Assembly (NCBI RefSeq): GCF_947507565.1
Contig: NC_089175.1
Location: 3,151,733 to 3,215,732, forward strand
DNA from: Oscarella lobularis
Taxonomy: Eukaryota > Porifera > Homoscleromorpha > Homosclerophorida > Oscarellidae
Direction of reading: 5' to 3'
Length of the DNA stretch: 64,000 nucleotides
Shown piece by piece: positions 40,803 to 51,134 of this stretch. Position 1 is the first letter of the stretch. Every line of letters begins with the position of its first letter. Under the pieces are notes generated by a model that did no database searches, was not told where the DNA came from, and was given only the letters and a program-made list of their open reading frames with translations. The translations under genes were made by a program, and so were the position numbers.

Positions 40803-42602
40803 CTACCGGCGGAGTACGTACACCACTTGCCGGAATATATACACCGCCTGCCGGCGGAGAACGTACACCACTTGCCGTAATATATACACCGCCTGCCGGC
40901 GGAGTACGTACACCACTTGCCCGAATATATACACCGCCTGCCAGCGGAGTACGTACACCGCTTGCTGGAATATATACACCGCCTGCCAGCGGAGTACGTA
41001 CACCACTTGCCGTAATATATACACCGCCTGCCGGCGGAGTACGTACACCACTTGCAGAAATATATACACCGCCTGCCGGCGGAGAACGTACACCACTTGC
41101 CGTAATATATACACCGCCTGCCGGCGGAGTACGTACACCACTTGCCGGAATATATACACCGCCTGCCGGCGGAGTACGTACACCACTTGCCGGAATATAT
41201 ACACCGCCTGCCGGCGGAGTGCGTACACCACTTGCAGGAATATATACACCACCTGCCGGCGGAGAACGTACACCACTTGCCGTAATATATACACCGCCTG
41301 CCGGCGGAGTACGTACACCACTTGCCGGAATGTATACACCGCCTGCCGGCGGAGTACGTACACCACTTGCCGCAATATATACACCGCCTGCCGGCGGAGT
41401 ACGTACACCAGTGGCCGGAATATGTACATCGCATGCCGGCGGAGTACGTACACCACTTGCAGGAATATATACACCGCCTACCGGCCGAGTACGTACACCA
41501 CTTGCCGTAATATATACACCGCCTGCCGGCGGAGTACGTACACCACTTGCCGGAATATATACACCGTCTGCCGGCGGAGTACGTACACCACTTGCCGTAA
41601 TATATACACCGCCTGCCGGCGGAGTACGTACACCACTTGCCGTAATATATACACCGCCTGCCGGCGGAGTACGTACACCACTTGCCCGAATATATACACC
41701 GCCTACCGGCGGAGTACGTACACCACTTGCCGGAATATATACACCGCCTGCCGGCGGAGAACGTACACCACTTGCCGTAATATATACACCGCCTGCCGGC
41801 GGAGTACGTACACCACTTGCCCGAATATATACACCGCCTGCCAGCGGAGTACGTACACCGCTTGCTGGAATATATACACCGCCTGCCAGCGGAGTACGTA
41901 CACCACTTGCCGTAATATATACACCGCCTGCCGGCGGAGTACGTACACCACTTGCAGAAATATATACACCGCCTGCCGGCGGAGAACGTACACCACTTGC
42001 CGTAATATATACACCGCCTGCCGGCGGAGTACGTACACCACTTGCCGGAATATATACACCGCCTGCCGGCGGAGTACGTACACCACTTGCCGGAATATAT
42101 ACACCGCCTGCCGGCGGAGTGCGTACACCACTTGCAGGAATATATACACCACCTGCCGGCGGAGAACGTACACCACTTGCCGTAATATATACACCGCCTG
42201 CCGGCGGAGTACGTACACCACTTGCCGGAATGTATACACCGCCTGCCGGCGGAGTACGTACACCACTTGCCGCAATATATACACCGCCTGCCGGCGGAGT
42301 ACGTACACCAGTGGCCGGAATATGTACATCGCATGCCGGCGGAGTACGTACACCACTTGCAGGAATATATACACCGCCTACCGGCCGAGTACGTACACCA
42401 CTTGCCGTAATATATACACCGCCTGCCGGCGGAGTACGTACACCACTTGCCGGAATATATACACCGTCTGCCGGCGGAGTACGTACACCACTTGCCGTAA
42501 TATATACACCGCCTGCCGGCGGAGTACGTACACCACTTGCCGGAATATATACACCGCCTGCCGGCGGAGAACGTACACCACTTGCCGTAATATATACACC
42601 GC
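40803..42602. repeat. 900-bp higher-order repeat in array segment 2
   Basis: Blocks starting at about 40803 and 41703 carry the same rare variants in the same order: CCAGTGGCCGGAATATG, TACATCGCATGCC, CCGGCCGAG and ACACCGTCTGCC. The spacing is 900 bp (20 units). A third partial copy of these markers is at about 46530-46700. Confidence 0.85.
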
Positions 42603-43886
42603 CTGCCGGCGGAGTACGTACACCACTTGCCCGAATATATACACCGCCTCCCGGCGGAGTACGTACACCACTTGCCGGAATATATACACCGCCTGCCAGC
42701 GGAGTACGTACACCGCTTGCTGGAATATATACACCGCCTGCCAGCGGAGTACGTACACCGCTTGCTGGAATATATACACCGCCTGCCAGCGGAGTACGTA
42801 CACCACTTGCCGTAATATATACACCGCCTGCCAGCGGAGTACGTACACCGCTTGCTGGAATATATACACCGCCTGCCAGCGGAGTACGTACACCGCTTGC
42901 TGGAATATATACACCGCCTGCCAGCGGAGTACGTACACCACTTGCCGTAATATATACACCGCCTGCCGGCGGAGTACGTACACCACTTGCAGAAATATAT
43001 ACACCGCCTGCCGGCGGAGAACGTACACCACTTGCCGTAATATATACACCGCCTGCCGGCGGAGAACGTACACCACTTGCCGTAATATATACACCGCCTG
43101 CCGGCGGAGTACGTACACCACTTGCCCGAATATATACATCGCCTGCCGGCGGAGTACGTACACCATTTGCCGGAATATATACACCGCCTGCCGGCGGAGT
43201 GCGTACACCACTTGCAGGAATATATACACCGCCTCCCGGCGGAGTACGTACACCACTTGCCGGAATATATACACCGCCTGCCAGCGGAGTACGTACACCA
43301 CTTGCCGTAATATATACACCGCCTGCCGGCGGAGTACGTACACCACTTGCAGAAATATATACACCGCCTGCCGGCGGAGAACGTACACCACTTGCCGTAA
43401 TATATACACCGCCTGCCGGCGGAGTACGTACACCGCTTGCCGTAATATATACACCGCCTGCCAGCGGAGTACGTACACCACTTGCCGTAATATATACACC
43501 GCCTGCCGGCGGAGTACGTACACCACTTGCCGTAATATATACACCGCCTGCCGGCGGAGTACGTACACCACTTGCCCGAATATATACACCGCCTACCGGC
43601 GGAGTACGTACACCACTTGCCGGAATATATACACCGCCTGCCGGCGGAGAACGTACACCACTTGCCGTAATATATACACCGCCTGCCGGCGGAGTACGTA
43701 CACCACTTGCCCGAATATATACACCGCCTGCCAGCGGAGTACGTACACCGCTTGCTTGAATATATACACCGCCTGCCAGCGGAGTACGTACACCACTTGC
43801 CGTAATATATACACCGCCTGCCGGCGGAGAACGTACACCACTTGCCGTAATATATACACCGCCTGCCGGCGGAGTACGTACACCAC

Positions 43887-45350
43887 TTGCCGGAATATAT
43901 ACACCGCCTGCCGGCGGAGTACGTACACCACTTGCCGGAATATATACACCGCCTGCCGGCGGAGTGCGTACACCACTTGCAGGAATATATACACCACCTG
44001 CCGGCGGAGTACGTACACCTCTTGCCCGAATATATACATCGCCTGCCGGCGGAGTACGTACACCACTTGCCGGAATATATACACCGCCTGCCGGCGGAGT
44101 GCGTACACCACTTGCAGGAATATATACACCGCCTGCCGGCGGAGAACGTACACCACTTGCCGTAATATATACACCGCCTGCCGGCGGAGTACGTACACCA
44201 CTTGCCGGAATGTATACACCGCCTGCCGGCGGAGTACGTACACCACTTGCCGCAATATATACACCGCCTGCCGGCGGAGTACGTACACCACTTGCCGTAA
44301 TATATACACCGCCTGCCGGCGGAGTACGTACACCACTTGCCCGAATATATACATCGCCTGCCGGCGGAGTACGTACACCACTTGCCGGAATATATACACC
44401 GCCTGCCGGCGGAGTGCGTACACCACTTGCAGGAATATATACACCGCCTGCCGGCGGAGTACGTACACCACTTGCCGGAATATATACACCGCCTGCCGGC
44501 GGAGAACGTACACCACTTGCCGTAATATATACACCGCCTGCCGGCGGAGTACGTACACCACTTGCCCGAATATATACACCGCCTGCCAGCGGAGTACGTA
44601 CACCGCTTGCTTGAATATATACACCGCCTGCCAGCGGAGTACGTACACCACTTGCCGTAATATATACACCGCCTGCCGGCGGAGAACGTACACCACTTGC
44701 CGTAATATATACACCGCCTGCCGGCGGAGTACGTACACCACTTGCCGGAATATATACACCGCCTGCCGGCGGAGTACGTACACCACTTGCCGGAATATAT
44801 ACACCGCCTGCCGGCGGAGTGCGTACACCACTTGCAGGAATATATACACCACCTGCCGGCGGAGTACGTACACCTCTTGCCCGAATATATACATCGCCTG
44901 CCGGCGGAGTACGTACACCACTTGCCGGAATATATACACCGCCTGCCGGCGGAGTGCGTACACCACTTGCAGGAATATATACACCGCCTGCCGGCGGAGA
45001 ACGTACACCACTTGCCGTAATATATACACCGCCTGCCGGCGGAGTACGTACACCACTTGCCGGAATGTATACACCGCCTGCCGGCGGAGTACGTACACCA
45101 CTTGCCGCAATATATACACCGCCTGCCGGCGGAGTACGTACACCACTTGCCGTAATATATACACCGCCTGCCGGCGGAGTACGTACACCACTTGCCCGAA
45201 TATATACATCGCCTGCCGGCGGAGTACGTACACCACTTGCCGGAATATATACACCGCCTGCCGGCGGAGTGCGTACACCACTTGCAGGAATATATACACC
45301 GCCTGCCGGCGGAGAACGTACACCACTTGCCGTAATATATACACCGCCTG
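43887..45350. repeat. 855-bp higher-order repeat in array segment 2
   Basis: Blocks at 43887 and 44742 show the same order of unit variants, including CTTGCTTGAAT-type, TATACACCACC and GGAATGTATACACC markers. The spacing is 855 bp, exactly 19 units of 45 bp. Confidence 0.75.
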
Positions 45351-47470
45351 CCGGCGGAATACGTACACCACTTGCCGCAATATATACACCGCCTGCCGGC
45401 GGAGTACGTACACCACTTGCCCGAATATATACACCGCCTACCGGCGGAGTACGTACACCACTTGCCGGAATGTATACACCGCCTGCCGGCGGAGTACGTA
45501 CACCACTTGCCGTAATATATACACCGCCTGCCGGCGGAGTACGTACACCACTTGCCCGAATATATACACCACCTGCCGGCGGAGTACGTACACCACTTGC
45601 CCGAATATATACACCGCCTACCGGCGGAGTACGTACACCGCTTGCTGGAATATATACACCGCCTGCCAGCGGAGTACGTACACCACTTGCCGTAATATAT
45701 ACACCGCCTGCCGGCGGAGTACGTACACCACTTGCAGAAATATATACACCGCCTGCCGGCGGAGAACGTACACCACTTGCCGTAATATATACACCGCCTG
45801 CCGGCGGAGTACGTACACCACTTGCCGGAATATATACACCGCCTGCCGGCGGAGTACGTACACCACTTGCCGGAATATATACACCGCTTGCCGGCGGAGT
45901 ACGTACACCACTTGCCCGAATATATACACCGCCTACCGGCGGAGTACGTACGCCACTTGCCGGAATATATACACCGCCTGCCGGCGGAGTGCGTACACCA
46001 CTTGCCGTAATATATACACCGCCTGCCGGCGGAGTACGTACACCACTTGCAGGAATATATACACCGCCTGCCGGCGGAGTACGTACACCTCTTGCCGGAA
46101 TATATACATCGCCTGCCGGCGGAGTACGTACACCACTTGCCGGAATATATACACCGCCTGCCGGCGGAGTGCGTACACCACTTGCCGGAATATATACATC
46201 GCCTGCCGGCGGAGTACGTACACCTCTTGCCGGAATATATACATCGCCTCCCGGCGGAGTACGTACACCGCTTGCCGGAATATATACACCGCCTGCCAGC
46301 GGAGTACGTACACCACTTGCCGTAATATATACACCGCCTCCCGGCGGAGTACGTACACCACTTTCCCGAATATATACACCGTCTCCCGGCGGAGTACATA
46401 CACCACTTGCCGTAATATATACACCGCCTGCCGGCGGAGTACGTACACCACTTGCCGTAATATATACACCGCCTCCCGGCGGAGTACGTACACCACTTGC
46501 CGGAATATATACACCGCCTGCCGGCGGAGTACGTACACCAGTGGCCGGAATATGTACATCGCATGCCGGCGGAGTACGTACACCACTTGCAGGAATATAT
46601 ACACCGCCTACCGGCCGAGTACGTACACCACTTGCCGTAATATATACACCGCCTGCCGGCGGAGTACGTACACCACTTGCCGGAATATATACACCGTCTG
46701 CCGGCGGAGTACGTACACCACTTGCCGTAATATATACACCGCCTGCCGGCGGAGTACGTACACCACTTGCCGGAATATATACACCGCCTTCCGGCGGAGT
46801 ACGTACACCACTTGCCGTAATATATACACCGCCTGCCGGCGGAGTACGTACACCACTTGCCGTAATATATACACCGCCTGCCGGCGGAGTACGTACACCA
46901 CTTGCCGGAATATATACACCGCCTTCCGGCGGAGTACGTACACCGCTTGCCCGAATATATACACCGCCTACCGGCGGAGTACGTACACCACTTGCCGTAA
47001 TATATACACCGCCTGCCGGCGGAGTACGTACACCACTTGCCGGAATATATACACCGCCTTCCGGCGGAGTACGTACACCACTTGCCGTAATATATACACC
47101 GCCTGCCGGCGGAGTACGTACACCACTTGCCGTAATATATACACCGCCTGCCGGCGGAGTACGTACACCACTTGCCGGAATATATACACCGCCTGCCGGC
47201 GGAGTACGTACACCGCTTGCCCGAATATATACACCGCCTACCGGCGGAGTACGTACACCGCTTGCCCGAATATATACACCGCCTGCCGGCGGAGTACGTA
47301 CACCACTTGCAGGAATATATACACCGCCTGCCGGAATATATACACCGCCTGCCGGAATATATACACCGCCTGCCGGCGTAGTACGTACACCACTTGCCGG
47401 AATATATACACCGCCTGCCGGAATATATACACCGCCTGCCGGCGGAGTACGTACACCGCTTGCCGGAATA

Positions 47471-47645
47471 TTAGCGGAAGCGTGAACAATTCGACGCTAA
47501 GTGGACCCTACCTCACACTGATTGACGGGGTCAATGGATGTGTATTATATGTCGCTTGAGGTGGAGAAGTGCGGCGCTGTCGAATACGAACGTGTAGAAG
47601 CCCACAAGCGATGCATAGGGAGTCAAGAGTAGGAGGTAGGAGTGA
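47471..47645. pseudogene. Duplicon flank with relic of alginate-lyase exon 1
   Basis: 47471-47540 matches 50947-51025 (shared CAATTCGACGCTAAGTGGAC). 47540-47640 preserves pieces of lyase exon 1 as found at 1040-1220 (GTCGAATACGAACGTGT, AAGCGATGCAT), but most of the exon is deleted. It lies directly 3' of sulfotransferase 2, as the truncated lyase lies 3' of sulfotransferase 1. Confidence 0.65.
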
Positions 47646-47667
47646 GTGACCGTTTTCTTATATTTCG

Positions 47668-49032
47668 CTAAGGTAGCTTCTTGTTTCTAATGTCAAAATA
47701 GGCTTTTTTCTGCTTTTCAAAAATACTCAGTGCGTCTTCGTATAGTCGTATGTCCCAGTAGTTGAGATCTTCTAAAATTTTTCTCTCTTTGTCTCCAAGT
47801 GGCACTTCTTCGTGCTTGTTGACGTTCACCTTTACGGATTCCTGTGGACACTCGACGCGTAGCATAAAGCAGAGCATTCGCTGCGAAAGGGTGAATTCTT
47901 CCATTATTCCAATGAATGCAAACTTATTGACAATATTTCGTTTCGCTGCAAGATAGTGCTCCTCCTTAATCTCGGGAAGAGAATGATTCATCGATACAAT
48001 GGACTGAGGCTTGTCATCAAATTGACTGTCCATCTCGGGGAATTCTCCAAAAATAAGAAGTCTGACGAAATGGTTGTTCAACTGGGGTGCTCGTCGTATG
48101 TGAGGATGATGCACAAATTGAGTCAACGTATTCGACTCTCGAGCAATGACCTCAGAGTAAACGTGATGTTGCCCCGATTTCGATCCTTTGTCCGACCTCA
48201 GATAGTGATATAAAGACAGGACTTTAGACACGGGCTCGCGAAACCAAACGAAATAGAGAAACTCCCTCGATCCTCCCTCGCGGCCGAAAAAATTATGCAG
48301 GCCAAACGTTCGCTTCGAAGTGAAGACTCGTCGTACGGTCTCCTCCGTTTTCGCACGGCGATCAGCGACCGTCCGCCCCTCTCTCATTCCCATAATAAGC
48401 AGAATTGCTTTTTCGAGCGCCGACGATCCAGTCTCCACTTCGTCGAAAGACTGTTCCAGTTGTAACATACTAGAGGCGGCGGCAGAAGCGAATCCGGCGC
48501 AGTTCGCTACGCGACTGTACTTTCCCCTCACCGTGCTCTTGAGAAGTTTCTCCACCGACGTTCCTCCCGTCTTGGGCAGGTGCACGAATGCGATGTGCGC
48601 GCGACGATACGTTTCGTCGTCGACGAACGACCGGTTGATGTAATAGTTCGGCAGAGGTGCGAGTCCGTAATCGCGCGTGATGCAAGTGCGAAGCATGTTG
48701 AACAGAGCACCGCAAGGCGTTAGGTCGGACGGGTCGAGTCGGTGCGGCGTGCGATTTTCATCGCGTCGAAATGCGGCGGGTAGACGGTTCCAGCGTTCTT
48801 CGCATTCCCTTTTCTTCGCGGAGCTTGTCAGGGCGTCTAACCTCAGCTTCTGGTGTCCGTATCGTGCTTCGGACGCGCTCAGGTTGACGCGTGAAGTCAT
48901 TTGTAGTCTTTGGAAACAGATGAGCGCGATCGCAGTCGCTGCTAGAAGGATCAGGGATAGCATAAGGCTCCTTCTGCATGATCGAACATAACGGGCCGGG
49001 CTCTCCACCAAAAACACGATTGCTCGTCGCAT
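47668..49032 (-). CDS. Golgi-type carbohydrate sulfotransferase, copy 2
   Basis: Intronless open frame ending at 47668. The outermost ATG is at 49032 (454 residues); an inner ATG at 48963 (431 residues) aligns with the starts of the other two copies just before the membrane span SLILLAATAIALICF. The frame stays open to 49080 but only through a GTG. Motifs: 5'-PSB FVHLPKTGGTSVEKLL and 3'-PB WFREPVSKVLSLYHY, then FVHHPHIRRAPQLNNHFVRL and the shared C-terminus. All residues of the PAPS motifs seen in copy 1 are kept, so it is probably active. Predicted as a type II membrane enzyme of the Golgi; acceptor unknown. The ELP4-C start codon lies only 60 bp from ATG 49032 on the opposite strand, much closer than in the copy 1 arrangement. 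Confidence 0.85.
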   Translation of the reverse strand: MRRAIVFLVESPARYVRSCRRSLMLSLILLAATAIALICFQRLQMTSRVNLSASEARYGHQKLRLDALTSSAKKRECEERWNRLPAAFRRDENRTPHRLDPSDLTPCGALFNMLRTCITRDYGLAPLPNYYINRSFVDDETYRRAHIAFVHLPKTGGTSVEKLLKSTVRGKYSRVANCAGFASAAASSMLQLEQSFDEVETGSSALEKAILLIMGMREGRTVADRRAKTEETVRRVFTSKRTFGLHNFFGREGGSREFLYFVWFREPVSKVLSLYHYLRSDKGSKSGQHHVYSEVIARESNTLTQFVHHPHIRRAPQLNNHFVRLLIFGEFPEMDSQFDDKPQSIVSMNHSLPEIKEEHYLAAKRNIVNKFAFIGIMEEFTLSQRMLCFMLRVECPQESVKVNVNKHEEVPLGDKERKILEDLNYWDIRLYEDALSIFEKQKKAYFDIRNKKLP

Positions 49033-49092
49033 GAACCACTTTCTACCCACCAACTGTACAGTAGGCCAACTGCGCGTCACGTGATCCTACGC

Positions 49093-50660
49093 ATGGAAAA
49101 AACGAAACCGGCCGTTCGGCGTCGCGCGACGGCTCTGCCGCGCGGAACGCGTCTCTCTGTGCAAAACGGTCAACTCCTCGTCTCGACGGGAGTCCCCTCT
49201 GTCGATCAGGCCATCGGTTAGCGAGATCGATTCAGAAATACGTTTGATGTCCTCGAAAACGCGCCTCTTCTCTCTATCTTCTAGGCGGAGGATTAGCAGT
49301 AGGAACGGTGCTTCTAATTGGTAGGCGAAATCGCAGCGTGCAAAGCAAGGAAATGGCCTGTTTTCCGCAGAAGAGGACGCGCACTCGTCCTACTCCGAAA
49401 TTCTACTCCGATATTTCTTCGCCGAGGGCGTCGTCTCCGGTCACGGCGCGTACGTAGCAAGCGGCGCCGTCAAATCGACTGGAGTAGAGCTGATCGAGGT
49501 GAAAATATTACTTTATAATTTTATTGTCTTTTTTGAGACACGTGCTTTGAATTCTTTAGACGCTTCCTGCTTTGTGCAGCGACACGGAGAAGTCTCAGGA
49601 GTCGAAGGACGATATGAAGATAGCGTGGCGATATCGAGATTTACCCGAGGTGCAAAGAACCTCTTGATTAGCATTTGATTATTGGTATCTCTCATATTAA
49701 GATGAAGCAATCCGCATCAGCGCAATTCGGCCATTCCTTCGATCTGAGTCGCTGCATGGACTCGAAGGAGGTCGAGAAAACTTCCGTGGACATATTCGAT
49801 TGCAAGTAAGTAGTCTACCAAGAGGGCGAGATTTCTAATAGAGCAAACACAGTTTATTGAATATCTCTATCTTGTTCTAGTCCCCATCATCGATGTGATC
49901 ATCTCATTGATAGCCTTAGTGCTTGTATAGATAAAGGGAAATACGGCACCGCTATTTCCTCTGTAGAAGTAAGGCTTTTTTGTGCATACATATGCGTGAA
50001 ATAATTTCATGGTCTCGTGACGTAGAAACGTAATGTACTGAGAATAGGAATTCATTCGCTTGGATCTCCACTATGGAGCGACATGACGAACAAAATATCT
50101 ATATTGAGATTTCTTTATCGACTTCGCGGTCTGGTCAGATCGTCCTATGCCGTGGCTCTCGTTACCATACCGACGCATCTATTTCGCGTAATCAACAAAT
50201 AAAACAATGACTCTACGAGTTTAATTCATTCTACGTTTATAGGACGAAGCGTTCGTTCGACGAGTCGAGCATCTCAGCGACGTCGCAATTCATCTGGAGT
50301 CATTCGAAGGCTCGGAGAAAGAAAAGAATCCCGTTTATAAAGACTATCACGGTATGGAAAGGGAGTATCAGTGCACCCACACCTCTTGTTCCAAATATAA
50401 TATATATATATATGGATTTTATGAGGAGGTATTTTCTCTTAGGTCTTTTTCACATTTGTCGTCTTTCTCGTCTGAATTCGCTCGCGTGCCACTTGCCGGA
50501 GACCACCAGTTTGGCGTTCAAGTTGCATCGCAAGAAATTCGCCATCGAAAAGCTCTACCTGCCACCGGACGCGTCCGAGACGGCCAGTCGATCGAAGGGC
50601 AGTGGTAGCGGAAACTGCGGCAGTGGAACGCACGCGGGAAAAGCTGCGTTGGAGTTCTAG
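49093..50660 (+). CDS. ELP4: Elongator complex protein 4 (copy C), intact
   Basis: Nine exons with consistent GT-AG borders and phases: 49093-49216, 49285-49320, 49371-49498, 49560-49649, 49708-49805, 49881-49968, 50026-50187, 50243-50351, 50443-50660. The total is 1,053 nt, that is 350 residues plus stop. Family landmarks in order: [151 protein letters not shown]4 forms the hexameric RecA-like ELP4-5-6 ring with ELP5 and ELP6, and this ring binds tRNA for Elongator. It is the only whole copy in the window, and the protein is a little shorter than typical animal ELP4. It lies head-to-head with sulfotransferase 2. Confidence 0.92.
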
Positions 50661-51130
50661 GGGGAGAATCCTCCGAGGCAAAGTGAGACGTCAATACCTA
50701 TAATATCAAACGGGTATTTCTTTCCTATTCCTATCTATGCCTTTTTACGAGGCTTCCACGAAACATCCAAATCGCTATGACGCCATTCCAAATTGCTACT
50801 GTGAAATATATAAACATATAGAGATTAGAGATGTGTTTGTATATGGGAATCGAGTCAGGCGATTGGTATTCAGAACAGCCGTTCTTCGCGCCCTATGAAA
50901 TTTCTCCATCATTTTGCTCGAACTAAGCCAAGTCGAGCGTAGAATATGAACGGAAACGTCAACAATTCGACGCTAAGTGGACCCTACTCACCTCACACTG
51001 ATCGACGGGTCAATGGATGTATAGTATATGTCGCTCGAGGTGGAGAAGATTACGAACGTGTAGAAGCCCGCAAGCAATGCATAGGGAGTCAAGAAGTAAG
51101 AGGTAGGAGTCAATGGCCGTTTTCTTATAT
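50661..51130. pseudogene. ELP4-C 3' flank and second lyase exon-1 relic
   Basis: 50661-50946 matches the flank after ELP4-B. 50947-51025 matches the sequence just right of the satellite (47471-47540). So the two sides of the 42.5-kb block are joined here without interruption. 51030-51120 keeps scraps of lyase exon 1 (TACGAACGTGTAGAAGCCC, GCAATGCATAGGGAG). Confidence 0.75.
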
Positions 51131-51134
51131 TTAT

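Larger units (their letters stand above)
24133..47470. repeat. 45-bp minisatellite array, segment 2 (about 23 kb)
   Basis: Same unit as segment 1, roughly 515 copies by length, with more regular A-B alternation and different common variants (CTTGCAGGAAT, CTTGCTGGAAT, GGAGAACGT, GGAGTGCGT, CCTCTTGCC). The first kilobase is the most diverged. Higher-order periods of 900 bp (blocks at 40803 and 41703) and 855 bp (43887 and 44742) are exact or nearly so. A 2-bp deletion (GGAATATACACC) near 26870, 28619 and 29023 changes frame. An irregular junction lies at 31855-31870 (CTAATATACAGTATACACC). The array stops at GGAATAT before TAGCGGAAGCG, where duplicon sequence resumes. Confidence 0.97.

Noticed and set aside
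8861-47470. Resemblance to a CRISPR array (regular repeats)
   Set aside because: There are no unique spacers, units are directly tandem, and the context is an animal genome with introns.
8766-47559. ORFs of 1,000-3,500 codons on both strands that could be called giant repetitive proteins
   Set aside because: They exist in five frames at once, follow from a stop-free 45-bp unit, change frame identity at single-base deletions, and show no synonymous bias.
49033-49080. Upstream extension of sulfotransferase 2 to 49080
   Set aside because: It would need a GTG start; ATG 49032 or 48963 is available and the latter aligns with the paralogs.
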